Positions 1 to 8,312 of a stretch of 64,000 bases of DNA are shown here, piece by piece (position 1 is the stretch's first letter; every line of letters starts with the position of its first letter). The notes under the pieces are model-generated. The model did not search any database. It saw only the letters and a list, made by a program, of their open reading frames with translations, and was not told the DNA's origin. Both the position numbers and the translations under genes were made by a program. The stretch is from Pedobacter polysacchareus (GTDB lineage Bacteria; Bacteroidota; Bacteroidia; Sphingobacteriales; Sphingobacteriaceae): contig NZ_JAHYSS010000003.1 of the NCBI RefSeq assembly GCF_019802255.1, positions 760,855 to 824,854 on the forward strand. Reading direction: 5' to 3'.

Positions 1-1372
1 CAGGATCAAACACCTGTTTAATTCCCCTCATTAAATTTAGGTGTACTTCCGAATATTTAATCGACATGAAGTCTTTTTGTACCAAACCGATCCCATGTTC
101 GCCTGAAATTGTACCACCCAAAGCGCTCGTCAATTCAAAAATCTCAACGATACCGTCTTTAAGTTTAGTATGCCAATCTTCATCGCTCATTCCCGCCTTA
201 ATGATATTCACATGTAGATTTCCATCACCAGCATGGCCGTAGCATACGCTTTCGAAACCATACCTGGAACCGATCTCTTTGATGCCGTTGATCAATTTCG
301 GCAAAGCTGCCCGAGGAACCACCGTATCTTCTTCTTTATAGATAGAATTAGATTTCACCGATTCCGGCATAATCCTTCTCATACGCCATAATTCTTCTTT
401 TTGCTGAGCAGTATCGGCAAACAGCACATCTGTACAACCAAACTGCTCTAATACCGCATTCACCTTTTCACAATCCTTGAAAATACTATCCATATCATTC
501 CCATCAAATTCTATCAACAGAAAAGCATTGATGCCATCTTTAAGGTTAAACTTGATCTGATCGAATTCAATCACCCACTCCACTCCTCTTCGCTCCATGA
601 ACTCCAGGGCAGAAGGAATCACTTCCGCACGGAAAATAGCAGATACCGCAGCACATGCCTGTTCATTTTCCGCAAATGAAGCCAGCATCAGCACATTATT
701 TTCTGATCTGGGAATCAATTTCGTTACGATCTTAGTTACCACCGCCAAAGTTCCCTCAGAACCGATCATCAACTGCGTCAGGTTATAGCCAGAAGCATAT
801 TTAAGCGTATTTGCACCTGTCCAGATGATTTCACCGTTAGGCAAAACCACTTCCAGGTTTAATATATATTCTCTGATGGTGCCATATTTAACTACCCTTG
901 GTCCGCCTGAACCATGGGCCACATTGCCACCTATAAAACATGAACCTTTACTCGAAGGATCAATCGGATAAAGCAAGCCCTTCTCCGCCACTGCATCCAT
1001 AAATTCCTGTGTAATCACGCCTGGCTCTACAATGGCCTGAAGATTCTCGGTATCAATATCGATGATCTTTTTAAAGCGTTCCATAGACAACAATACGCCG
1101 CCAAAAACTGGCAAGGCCGCGCCGCTTAAACCCGTCCCTCCACCTCTAGGGGTAACAGGAACTACATATTGATGGCAAATCTTAAGCAAGGCGGATACAG
1201 ATTCCGTATCTTTTGGTTTCACCACCACTTCCGGGTAATACTTCAAATCTTCAGTCTCATCATGACAATAAATACTCAAAGTTTCTTCATCAGTAAAAAC
1301 ACTATCTGCACCAACAGCAGCTTTGATCAGGTCCAGCAGGTCGACAGTAATTTTAGTAAATTCCATGGTCAT
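1..1372 (-). CDS. FAD-binding oxidase, GlcD/D-lactate dehydrogenase type (3' end cut off)
   Basis: Translating the minus strand from ATG at 1372 (a second ATG lies two codons in, at 1366) gives about 457 residues open to the window edge. The N-terminal half has the FAD-binding type 4 (VAO-type) signature PRGGGTGLSGAALP followed by GGNVAHGSGGPRVVKYG. The C-terminal half has the oxidase domain with CYGHAGDGNLHVN and SGEHGIGLVQK, the usual metal/substrate-site motifs of GlcD and D-lactate dehydrogenases. The last visible residues, MRGIKQVFDP, normally lie about ten residues from the end of this family, so little is missing. The family oxidises 2-hydroxy acids such as glycolate or D-lactate and passes electrons to a quinone or cytochrome; the exact substrate cannot be read from the sequence. 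It lies 46 bp downstream of folB on the same strand and could be co-transcribed with it. Confidence 0.88.
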   Translation of the reverse strand, partial: MTMEFTKITVDLLDLIKAAVGADSVFTDEETLSIYCHDETEDLKYYPEVVVKPKDTESVSALLKICHQYVVPVTPRGGGTGLSGAALPVFGGVLLSMERFKKIIDIDTENLQAIVEPGVITQEFMDAVAEKGLLYPIDPSSKGSCFIGGNVAHGSGGPRVVKYGTIREYILNLEVVLPNGEIIWTGANTLKYASGYNLTQLMIGSEGTLAVVTKIVTKLIPRSENNVLMLASFAENEQACAAVSAIFRAEVIPSALEFMERRGVEWVIEFDQIKFNLKDGINAFLLIEFDGNDMDSIFKDCEKVNAVLEQFGCTDVLFADTAQQKEELWRMRRIMPESVKSNSIYKEEDTVVPRAALPKLINGIKEIGSRYGFESVCYGHAGDGNLHVNIIKAGMSDEDWHTKLKDGIVEIFELTSALGGTISGEHGIGLVQKDFMSIKYSEVHLNLMRGIKQVFDP

Positions 1373-1418
1373 AAAAGTTTAGGCTTTTTAAAAGAATAAT
1401 AGATAAATTTCAAGGCAA

Positions 1419-1796
1419 TTATTGAGGCGCTTCATAGCTCAACTCTACAAAAGAATGGCCGATTTCTCCAGGCATAGGTGGATTCAATTTCCGAATACCC
1501 ACTTTCCCAGTACGCACAAATGGATAATTATCGATCACACGATCCAAAATTCTCCGCACCACCGTCTCCAGCATTTTCTGTGTATTCGCCATCTCTTCCA
1601 GCAAAATAGTGTTCAGTACTTCATAATTCACTGTATGGCTCAAATTTTCTGTATCTCCAGTATGGACAAAAGTAACCACAACATCTACCATGAAATAAAT
1701 TCCTGTTAACTGCTCCTCAGGATAATATCCGTGAAAAGCATAACATTTTACATCCCTTAATGCAACCGTTTGAATATAGCTTTTAGCATTGCTCAT
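1419..1796 (-). CDS. folB: dihydroneopterin aldolase
   Basis: A protein of about 125 residues that cleaves 7,8-dihydroneopterin to 6-hydroxymethyl-dihydropterin and glycolaldehyde in cytosolic folate synthesis. The family signature is clear near the N-terminus (VALRDVKCYAFHGYYPEEQLTG), including the conserved HG and Glu of the active site. A C-terminal segment, VGIRKLNPPMPGEIGHSFVEL, carries the conserved Lys and Pro-rich loop. The frame is open up to an ATG at 1835, but the ATG at 1796 (MSNAK...) matches the usual family length of about 120 residues, so that start is preferred. It is divergent from the acyl-CoA dehydrogenase gene and may share a transcript with the downstream FAD oxidase. 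Confidence 0.9.
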   Translation of the reverse strand: MSNAKSYIQTVALRDVKCYAFHGYYPEEQLTGIYFMVDVVVTFVHTGDTENLSHTVNYEVLNTILLEEMANTQKMLETVVRRILDRVIDNYPFVRTGKVGIRKLNPPMPGEIGHSFVELSYEAPQ

Positions 1797-1869
1797 TTGA
1801 CAAAAATAAATCTTTGAACGGTTATTACCAGCCATTCCTTTAAATTATTAAATCATTCCTCGAAATCAT

Positions 1870-1877
1870 TAACTTTG
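1870..1877 (+). promoter_or_regulatory. Bacteroidota-type -7 element before the acyl-CoA dehydrogenase gene
   Basis: TAACTTTG matches the Bacteroidota -7 consensus TAnnTTTG and sits about 57 bp before the ATG at 1934, in the divergent folB/acd intergenic space. No clear TTTG -33 element is visible at the expected distance, so the call is tentative. Confidence 0.4.
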
Positions 1878-1933
1878 AAATGAGCCTGATTAAAAAATCA
1901 GGCGAGAAACAAAGACCAAATATCTCCTGACCT

Positions 1934-3124
1934 ATGAGTAAATCTGCAAAAAAAGACCTCTATGAAGCTCCTGACTACTATCAGTTAGATGAATTACTAA
2001 GTGACGAACATAAGCTGATCCGTTCTTCCGCCAGAGATTGGGTTAAAAAAGAAGTCAGCCCAATCATCGAAGATTACGCACAAAGAGCAGAATTCCCGAA
2101 ACATCTAATCAAAGGATTAGGAGAAATTGGCGCTTTTGGCCCAACGATTCCTCTGGAATATGGTGGTGCAGGTTTAGATTATATCGCTTATGGCATATTA
2201 ATGCAGGAAATTGAGCGTGGAGACTCTGGAATCAGGTCTACCGCCTCCGTACAAGGCTCATTGGTCATGTATCCAATCTTTGCTTATGGCACAGAAGAAC
2301 AACGTAAAAAATACTTACCGAAATTAGCCACAGGCGAATTGATGGGCTGCTTTGGACTCACAGAACCAGATCATGGCTCTAATCCCGGTGGAATGGTGAC
2401 CAATATAAAAGATAAAGGAGATCATTACCTGCTAAATGGTGCGAAAATGTGGATTTCAAACGCCCCATTTGCCGATATCGCAGTGGTTTGGGCAAAAGAC
2501 GAGTCTGGCAAAATCAGAGGCCTGGTTGTAGAACGCGGTATGGAAGGTTTTACCACTCCAGAAACGCATAACAAATGGAGCTTGAGGGCTTCTGCAACCG
2601 GAGAACTGGTATTCGACAATGTAAAGGTTCCTAAAGAAAATATTTTCCCTGACATTACTGGATTAAAAGGACCATTAGGTTGCCTAAATCAGGCTCGTTA
2701 CGGCATTGCATGGGGAGCATTAGGCGCTGCTATGGATTGCTATGATACCGCACTGCGCTACTCCAAGGAACGCGTACAGTTTGGCAAGCCAATCGGCGGA
2801 TTCCAATTGCAGCAGAAGAAACTCGCAGAAATGGTCACCGAAATTACCAAAGCTCAACTTTTAGTATGGCGTTTAGGTGTACTTAAATCTGAAAACCGTG
2901 CAACAGCAGAACAGATTTCCATGGCCAAAAGAAACAGTGTAGAAATTGCATTGGACATTGCCAGAAATGCACGTCAGATGCTAGGCGGAATGGGGATTAC
3001 CGGCGAATATTCGATTATGAGACACATGATGAACCTGGAATCTGTAGTCACCTACGAAGGAACACATGATATCCACCTCCTCATTACAGGAATGGATATT
3101 ACTGGAATAAACGCATTCAAATAG
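1934..3124 (+). CDS. acyl-CoA dehydrogenase, glutaryl-CoA dehydrogenase-like
   Basis: A 396-residue flavoprotein with the complete acyl-CoA dehydrogenase fold. Residues 99-112 (GIRSTASVQGSLVM) resemble the substrate-binding Arg-Ser region of glutaryl-CoA dehydrogenases. Residues about 140-154 (FGLTEPDHGSNPGG) form the FAD/substrate loop. The C-terminal YEGTHDIH places the catalytic base at Glu375, as in glutaryl-CoA dehydrogenase. That enzyme oxidises and decarboxylates glutaryl-CoA to crotonyl-CoA in lysine/tryptophan breakdown, passing electrons to ETF. The specificity is inferred from motif similarity; another short-chain acyl-CoA substrate is possible. The gene is monocistronic in appearance, with a TAnnTTTG promoter-like element upstream. 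Confidence 0.9.
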   Translation: MSKSAKKDLYEAPDYYQLDELLSDEHKLIRSSARDWVKKEVSPIIEDYAQRAEFPKHLIKGLGEIGAFGPTIPLEYGGAGLDYIAYGILMQEIERGDSGIRSTASVQGSLVMYPIFAYGTEEQRKKYLPKLATGELMGCFGLTEPDHGSNPGGMVTNIKDKGDHYLLNGAKMWISNAPFADIAVVWAKDESGKIRGLVVERGMEGFTTPETHNKWSLRASATGELVFDNVKVPKENIFPDITGLKGPLGCLNQARYGIAWGALGAAMDCYDTALRYSKERVQFGKPIGGFQLQQKKLAEMVTEITKAQLLVWRLGVLKSENRATAEQISMAKRNSVEIALDIARNARQMLGGMGITGEYSIMRHMMNLESVVTYEGTHDIHLLITGMDITGINAFK

Positions 3125-3188
3125 TACTAGTTATCATAGAAACTCATTTTAAACCTTATAAAAGGACCATTTTCCTTGCTTATTTGGA

Positions 3189-3196
3189 TATATTTG
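3189..3196 (+). promoter_or_regulatory. -7 promoter element before the SRPBCC protein gene
   Basis: TATATTTG fits the TAnnTTTG consensus and lies 14 bp before the ATG at 3211, implying a very short leader. The -33 region is T-rich (around 3170-3173) but not a clean TTTG at the ideal spacing. Confidence 0.35.
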
Positions 3197-3210
3197 CATT
3201 TTAACAGCGC

Positions 3211-3594
3211 ATGAAGACATTTAAAAAATATTACCAGCTGCCTGCACCTCCTGAAGAAGTGTATTTAGCGATGACAAAAGCACAAAGTATCCAACTCTGG
3301 ACTGGCGCAGAAGTAGAATTTACAGAAGAACCAGGCACAGAATTTTCATTCTGGGATGGCGATATCGTAGGTAAAAACCTGGAATTCGAACCTGGCAAAA
3401 AACTGGTTCAGCAATGGTATTTCGGAGAAGACAACGAGCCTTCTATCGTGACCATTAAATTCCATGAAGATAAAAAAGGAACTTCTCTTGAGTTCGTGCA
3501 GACGAATATTCCTGATGAAGACTATGATGATTTCACTGCTGGATTAACAGAATATTACTTTGGAGGCCTGATCGACTTTTTCGAAGAAGACTAA
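3211..3594 (+). CDS. START/SRPBCC-fold protein, AHSA1-like
   Basis: A small acidic cytosolic protein of 127 residues. The N-terminal pattern (PAPPEEVYLAMTKAQSIQLWTG), the central FSFWDGDIVGKNLEFEPGKKLVQQW and the C-terminal helix after EYYFGGLIDFFEE fit the SRPBCC ligand-binding fold of the AHSA1 (activator of Hsp90 ATPase homologue) family. Members bind hydrophobic ligands or have unknown roles; no specific ligand can be proposed. The gene lies 86 bp after the acyl-CoA dehydrogenase gene with its own promoter-like element, and a strong hairpin terminator follows. Confidence 0.75.
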   Translation: MKTFKKYYQLPAPPEEVYLAMTKAQSIQLWTGAEVEFTEEPGTEFSFWDGDIVGKNLEFEPGKKLVQQWYFGEDNEPSIVTIKFHEDKKGTSLEFVQTNIPDEDYDDFTAGLTEYYFGGLIDFFEED

Positions 3595-3644
3595 GCATAT
3601 AACAGATCCGGGAACGCATCCTGAATAATCGCAGGAAAGCCCAT

Positions 3645-3697
3645 AAAAAAAGCTTGTTGAAACCATGGAATCTCAAGCGTTTCAACAAGCTTTTTTT
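3645..3697. terminator. bidirectional hairpin terminator
   Basis: A perfect inverted repeat of about 19 bp (arms about 3645-3663 and 3679-3697, core AGCTTGTTGAAAC / GTTTCAACAAGCT) is flanked by an A-run on the left and a T-run on the right. It can therefore terminate transcription from both sides. It lies between the convergent SRPBCC gene and lysA. Confidence 0.9.
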
Positions 3698-3712
3698 ATA
3701 TATAAAGATAAC

Positions 3713-4870
3713 TTATGCTTCTGTATCGTAAACAGAAACGATGTTCTCTCTTAAATTGTAATGGGAAGCCATTACCTCTCCATACGCACCTGTACTACGT
3801 AAAGCGATCAAATCTCTACGGAAAGTTTCCGGAAGCTCTACTTCTTTACCAAAACAGTCGGTACTCTCACAGATAGGCCCAACCACATCATATTTTACGG
3901 CATCTGCAACATCAAGTTTAGAGATGTTCTCAATTTTATGGTAAGCCTGATATAAAGCAGGTCTCATCAATTCTGTCATTCCAGCATCTAAAATGATGAA
4001 GTTCTTTTTCTTTCCATTTTTCACATACAGCACCCTGCTGATTAATGAAGCAGATTGCCCAACTAATGCTCTTCCCAATTCGAAATGAACCTCCTGGTTA
4101 GACCTTACCTCTAAAAACTCCTGGAAAACTTTAAAATAAGCTGCGAAATCAGGAATCTGCTGTTCTGGATTGTGATAATCAATACCTAAACCACCACCAA
4201 CATTCAGGACTTTCACAATAAATCCACGCTCTTCAAACCAGGCTGCGAATTCATTTACACGCACACATAGGTTTTTGTAAACGTCTAAGTTGGTGATCTG
4301 CGAGCCGATATGGAAATGCACGCCGATAAATTCCAGGCTTGCACTCTCTTTTAAAGTATCCACACAAGCAGGTAAATCCCATGAATTTACACCGAATTTA
4401 TTCTCATCTAATCCTGTAGTGATGTTATGATGCGTATGTGCATCTACATTCGGGTTGATGCGAATTGCTACTCTTGCTACTTTCCCTTTCTTACCAGCCA
4501 ATTCATTGATCACTTCCAATTCCTGGATAGACTCTACATTGAAGCAGAAAATATCCTGGTCTAAAGCCTCATTGATCTCTCTGTCTGATTTCCCAACACC
4601 CGCAAAAACGACCTGCTTCTGATCAAATCCTAGTTCAATCGCCTTGCTCACTTCGCCGCCGCTTACACAGTCGGCCCCAAAACCTACCTCCTTAATTTTT
4701 TTTAATACTGCAGGATTGAAATTTGCTTTCATAGCATAGTGCACATGAAAATTATATACCTTTGCCGCCGCTGCACAATCATTCAATGTATTTTGCAGCA
4801 GGTTAAGGTCGTAATAATAAAAGGGTGTTTCTAAATTCGCGAAACGTGCTATATCTTTTTCGGAAAACAT
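3713..4870 (-). CDS. lysA: diaminopimelate decarboxylase
   Basis: A PLP enzyme of 385 residues that decarboxylates meso-diaminopimelate to L-lysine. The PLP-binding lysine is in HYAMKANFN (about Lys48). Further family motifs are FIGVHFHIGSQ, the phosphate-binding LNVGGGLGIDY, FELGRALVG (the usual EPGR appears as ELGR) and the substrate-binding PICESTDCFGK. The frame extends to a TTG at 4879, but the ATG at 4870 is the more likely start. The gene follows lysC (aspartate kinase) on the same strand, giving a first-step/last-step lysine pair separated by 184 bp. That gap holds a small ORF on the opposite strand. A strong terminator follows lysA. Confidence 0.92.
   Translation of the reverse strand: MFSEKDIARFANLETPFYYYDLNLLQNTLNDCAAAAKVYNFHVHYAMKANFNPAVLKKIKEVGFGADCVSGGEVSKAIELGFDQKQVVFAGVGKSDREINEALDQDIFCFNVESIQELEVINELAGKKGKVARVAIRINPNVDAHTHHNITTGLDENKFGVNSWDLPACVDTLKESASLEFIGVHFHIGSQITNLDVYKNLCVRVNEFAAWFEERGFIVKVLNVGGGLGIDYHNPEQQIPDFAAYFKVFQEFLEVRSNQEVHFELGRALVGQSASLISRVLYVKNGKKKNFIILDAGMTELMRPALYQAYHKIENISKLDVADAVKYDVVGPICESTDCFGKEVELPETFRRDLIALRSTGAYGEVMASHYNLRENIVSVYDTEA
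4828..4859 (+). promoter_or_regulatory. possible promoter for the small membrane ORF, inside lysA
   Basis: TTTC (4828-4831), a 20 bp spacer and TATCTTTT (4852-4859) approximate the Bacteroidota TTTG-N19-21-TAnnTTTG promoter. It would start transcription a few bases before the ATG at 4872. It lies antisense within the 5' end of lysA. Confidence 0.3.
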
Positions 4871-4871
4871 A

Positions 4872-5048
4872 ATGTTCAAGTATCTGATTATATTTTTTAT
4901 TGTTGTTCTGAGTTTTATCTATTTCGGCAATTATGTCGATTTCAAGAACAACAGATTGAGTAGAAACGAGTACGATAGAAGAGTTAAACTCTTTATCCTA
5001 CTCGTTGTAATTCTTGTTGCCGCTATGATCTGGCTAAGAAAGAGGTAA
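4872..5048 (+). CDS. small two-helix membrane protein, unknown function
   Basis: An ORF of 58 codons that almost exactly fills the gap between lysA (start 4870, minus) and lysC (stop 5055, minus), on the opposite strand. The translation begins MFKYLIIFFIVVLSFIYFGN, continues through a polar basic loop (about residues 21-38, rich in Asn, Arg, Lys), then a second hydrophobic stretch (LFILLVVILVAAMIWL) and ends LRKR. This is what two transmembrane segments joined by a positively charged loop look like, and the composition is not that of a random frame. A promoter-like pair lies upstream within lysA. I recognise no family. It could instead be a chance ORF, but the size and fit to the gap argue for a real gene. 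Confidence 0.55.
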   Translation: MFKYLIIFFIVVLSFIYFGNYVDFKNNRLSRNEYDRRVKLFILLVVILVAAMIWLRKR

Positions 5049-5054
5049 CCTCTC

Positions 5055-6368
5055 TTATTCAAATAAACGGTTGTGTAAGCTTTTTAAAGCTTCCGTCTTA
5101 TCATCAGTATTGATCAATAAAGAGATGTTATAATTACTGCCTCCATAAGAAATCATTCTGATTGGAATATGCTTGATAGAATCTAAAACTCTTGCCGCAT
5201 AACCATGCGTTTGCGCGCTGAAATCACCAACTACACAAACAATACTTTGGTTCTTATCAATTTCCACGGAACCGAAAGCATGAAGTTCTTCCACGATTTT
5301 ATCCAGGTTGTCCGTAAAATCAATCGTCAATGAAACTGCTACTTCAGAAGTAGTAATCATATCGATTGGTGTTTTATAACGTTCAAAGATCTCAAAAACC
5401 CTTCTTAAGAAACCATAAGCCAATAACATACGGCTAGACTGGATCTTAATCGCGATGATACCATCTTTGGCAGCAATAGATTTGATCTTTCCTTTTTCAC
5501 TTTCCGCAGAGATTAAAGTACCGGCAGCAGAAGGCTCCATGGTATTCAATAACCTTACAGGGATTTTATATTTCTGTGCAGGGAATACCGACTGTGGGTG
5601 TAAAATCTTTGCACCGAAATAGGCAAGCTCCGCAGCTTCATCAAAAGAAAGGTGAGAAATCGGCTTGGTACCTTTAACAATCCTTGGATCATTGTTATGC
5701 ATCCCGTCGATGTCCGTCCAAATCTGAACCTCTTCCGCAAGAATGGCAGCGCCGATTAAAGAAGCCGTATAATCACTTCCACCACGACGCAGGTTATCCA
5801 CCTCACCAAAGCTGTTTCTACAGATAAAACCTTGGGTAATGAACAATTTATTTCCTTTATGCTGCTCCAATAAAGGCGTTAAATGTTTCGTGCTATACGG
5901 AACATCCGGCTCATTATCTTCATCAGTTTTCATGAAATCCAATGCAGGAAGCAATACCGATGGTACGCCGATCGATTTCAGGTAAATATGGTATAAGGTG
6001 GTAGACAACAGTTCACCCTGTGCCAGCACAACTTTTTCTTCAATTGGAGTGAAAATATCATTCACTAAAGAAGCTAGAAAACCAAAATGGTACTCCACTA
6101 CTTCTTGTCCTTGTTCGCGAAACTCTCCTTCAGGCAATAGTTCAATAATGAACTCATTATATTTCTGGTGCAATGCGTTAATTAAGCTTAACGCCACCTG
6201 TTTATCCTCCTTTAAAAGTTTGCCTGAAATTTCCACTAAACTATTGGTTGTACCAGACACAGCTGATAGGACCACAATTTGCTCTTCGGCCGGATTAATG
6301 ATATCCAGCAACTTTTTCATGCGCTCAGGGCTTCCTACAGAAGTTCCTCCAAACTTTAATATCTTCAT
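5055..6368 (-). CDS. lysC: aspartate kinase, monofunctional
   Basis: A 437-residue aspartokinase that phosphorylates L-aspartate, the first step towards lysine, threonine and methionine. KFGGTSVGSPERM at residues 5-17 is the nucleotide-binding signature; RRGGSDYTASLIGAA and WTDIDGMHNNDPRI are the aspartate-kinase substrate and phosphate motifs. The C-terminal 140 residues form the two ACT-type regulatory domains (ending with ISYGGSNYNISLLI), so feedback inhibition, probably by lysine, is expected. It precedes lysA on the same strand. No homoserine dehydrogenase domain is attached. Confidence 0.93.
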   Translation of the reverse strand: MKILKFGGTSVGSPERMKKLLDIINPAEEQIVVLSAVSGTTNSLVEISGKLLKEDKQVALSLINALHQKYNEFIIELLPEGEFREQGQEVVEYHFGFLASLVNDIFTPIEEKVVLAQGELLSTTLYHIYLKSIGVPSVLLPALDFMKTDEDNEPDVPYSTKHLTPLLEQHKGNKLFITQGFICRNSFGEVDNLRRGGSDYTASLIGAAILAEEVQIWTDIDGMHNNDPRIVKGTKPISHLSFDEAAELAYFGAKILHPQSVFPAQKYKIPVRLLNTMEPSAAGTLISAESEKGKIKSIAAKDGIIAIKIQSSRMLLAYGFLRRVFEIFERYKTPIDMITTSEVAVSLTIDFTDNLDKIVEELHAFGSVEIDKNQSIVCVVGDFSAQTHGYAARVLDSIKHIPIRMISYGGSNYNISLLINTDDKTEALKSLHNRLFE

Positions 6369-6525
6369 TTAATTGAGGTAAGAATTTTATTTTTTGATAA
6401 ATTGGCTATATACTTGTATAGTGGCCGTGAAATTAAAAAAATCGGCGATAATAAACGCTAATTACACAAAATAAAATTTGGAATTGCACATTTTAATCCT
6501 ATTCTCACAAAACAAGCTGAAAGAT

Positions 6526-6535
6526 TAAACGTTTA
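6526..6535. promoter_or_regulatory. AAACGTTT palindrome upstream of phosphohexomutase gene
   Basis: TAAACGTTTA is a perfect 10 bp palindrome with a central CG, 35 bp before the ATG of the phosphohexomutase gene. LacI-family regulators typically bind even palindromes with a central CG of this kind, and a LacI-family gene lies just downstream of the mutase. Two related CAAACGTTTG sites occur near 22.4-22.6 kb. Operator function is an inference. Confidence 0.4.
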
Positions 6536-6569
6536 TTCCTGCAAGAGTTAAAAAGACATACACAATCAT

Positions 6570-8303
6570 ATGCAATTAGAAGCAGCAACCCTAAGTACCA
6601 TCAATCAATGGCTTAACGGCAATTACGACAGTAAAACGAAAGAAGAAATCCAACAACTATTAGATAAAGAAGCTTTTACTGAGCTGACCGACTCTTTTTA
6701 TAGAAGTTTGGAATTTGGAACAGGAGGCCTTCGAGGCATCATGGGTGCCGGATCTAACAGAATCAACAAGTACACCATTGGAACGGCCACACAAGGGCTT
6801 TGCAACTACCTGAACAACAAATATCCGAATGAAAAAATCAAAGTAGCCATTGCGCATGATAGTCGCAATAACTCAGATTATTTCGCTGGAATCACTGCAG
6901 ATGTGTTCACGGCCAATGGGATTCATGTGTATTTCTTCAAAGCATTGAGACCAACACCAGAACTTTCTTTCGCAATCAGAGAATTAGGCTGCAAAAGTGG
7001 CGTGATGCTTACTGCATCCCACAACCCTAAAGAATATAACGGATACAAAGCTTATGGCGCTGATGGCGGACAGTTTACCTCCCCAGATGACAGCATGGTC
7101 ATGGACGAAGTGGCCAAAATCAAAAACATTGATGAGGTAAAATTTGACCGCATTGAAAGTAATTTTGAACTGATTGGAGAAGAAATTGATCAGTTATACC
7201 TGGATAAAATCACAGAATTATCAGTTTCACCTGAGGCGATTGCACGTCAGAAAGACCTTAAAATCGTCTTCTCACCTATTCACGGTACAGGAATTACCTT
7301 AGTGCCTCAAGCATTAGCCCAATTCGGTTTCACCAATTTGACTCTTGTTGAAGAGCAAAGCACTCCAGATGGTAACTTCCCAACGGTGGTTTATCCTAAC
7401 CCAGAAGAAAAAGAAGCATTGACTTTAGCCCTTAAAAAAGCCGAAGAAATTGATGCAGATCTTGTTTTGGCTACGGATCCAGATGCTGACAGAGTCGGTA
7501 TCGCGGTAAAAAATAACGATGGACAATTCGTATTGCTAAACGGCAATCAAACTGGTAGTCTTTTGATCAACTATCTATTGAGTGCATGGGAAGAAAAAGG
7601 AAAACTCACTGGTGACCAATACATTGTTAAAACCATTGTGACGACCAATATCATCGAGGAGATCGCTAAAAAGAAAAACGTAACCTTCTATAATACCTTA
7701 ACCGGATTTAAATTCATCGGTCAACTGATGACTAGCCTTGAAGGTAAGAAAACCTTTATCGGTGGTGGTGAAGAAAGCTATGGCTACCTGATCGGAGAAT
7801 TGGTTAGGGATAAAGATGCAGTGGTTTCCTGTGCTTTCATTGCAGAAATGACAGCTTTCTACAAAGATAAAGGCAGCAGTTTATACAATGCCATGTTAGA
7901 TATGTATGTAGAATACGGATTGTATAAAGAAGAACTGGTATCGATCACTAAAAAGGGAAAAACTGGTGCAGAAGAAATTAAAGCGATGATGGAGAAATTC
8001 AGAAGCAACCCACCAGCAACACTTGGAGGTGCTAAAGTAGCTTTATTAAAAGATTATGAACTGGGCTTTGAAACTAACCTGAGCACTGGTGAGAAAACAA
8101 AACTAGACTTCCCTAAATCGGATGTACTGCAGTTTATCACCGAAGATGGTAGCATTGTTTCTGCAAGACCATCGGGAACTGAGCCTAAGATTAAATTCTA
8201 TTGCAGCGTAAATACCGCTTTAAAAGACAAAGCAAGTTTTAAAGAAACTGACGCCCAACTTGGCGACAAGATTAAAGCAGTCATGAAAGATTTAGAGGCT
8301 TAA
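6570..8303 (+). CDS. phosphoglucomutase/phosphomannomutase family protein
   Basis: A 577-residue alpha-D-phosphohexomutase that interconverts hexose 1- and 6-phosphates. The catalytic phosphoserine is Ser150 in GVMLTASHNPKEYNG. The metal-binding loop is ATDPDADRVG (about 308-317), the sugar-binding loop GGGEESYGYLIG, and the phosphate-binding loop SARPSGTEPKIKFYCS near the C-terminus. Length and motifs match the PgcA-like group of long bacterial mutases. Glucose is the most likely hexose; mannose cannot be excluded. It would supply glucose-1-phosphate for nucleotide sugars, including those needed by the exopolysaccharide locus. A palindromic operator-like site lies upstream. Confidence 0.92.
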   Translation: MQLEAATLSTINQWLNGNYDSKTKEEIQQLLDKEAFTELTDSFYRSLEFGTGGLRGIMGAGSNRINKYTIGTATQGLCNYLNNKYPNEKIKVAIAHDSRNNSDYFAGITADVFTANGIHVYFFKALRPTPELSFAIRELGCKSGVMLTASHNPKEYNGYKAYGADGGQFTSPDDSMVMDEVAKIKNIDEVKFDRIESNFELIGEEIDQLYLDKITELSVSPEAIARQKDLKIVFSPIHGTGITLVPQALAQFGFTNLTLVEEQSTPDGNFPTVVYPNPEEKEALTLALKKAEEIDADLVLATDPDADRVGIAVKNNDGQFVLLNGNQTGSLLINYLLSAWEEKGKLTGDQYIVKTIVTTNIIEEIAKKKNVTFYNTLTGFKFIGQLMTSLEGKKTFIGGGEESYGYLIGELVRDKDAVVSCAFIAEMTAFYKDKGSSLYNAMLDMYVEYGLYKEELVSITKKGKTGAEEIKAMMEKFRSNPPATLGGAKVALLKDYELGFETNLSTGEKTKLDFPKSDVLQFITEDGSIVSARPSGTEPKIKFYCSVNTALKDKASFKETDAQLGDKIKAVMKDLEA

Positions 8304-8312
8304 GCCTCTAAA

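Noticed and set aside
4871..4879. TTG start of lysA at 4879
   Set aside because: An ATG three codons downstream (4870) gives a full-length enzyme and avoids overlap with the small divergent ORF.
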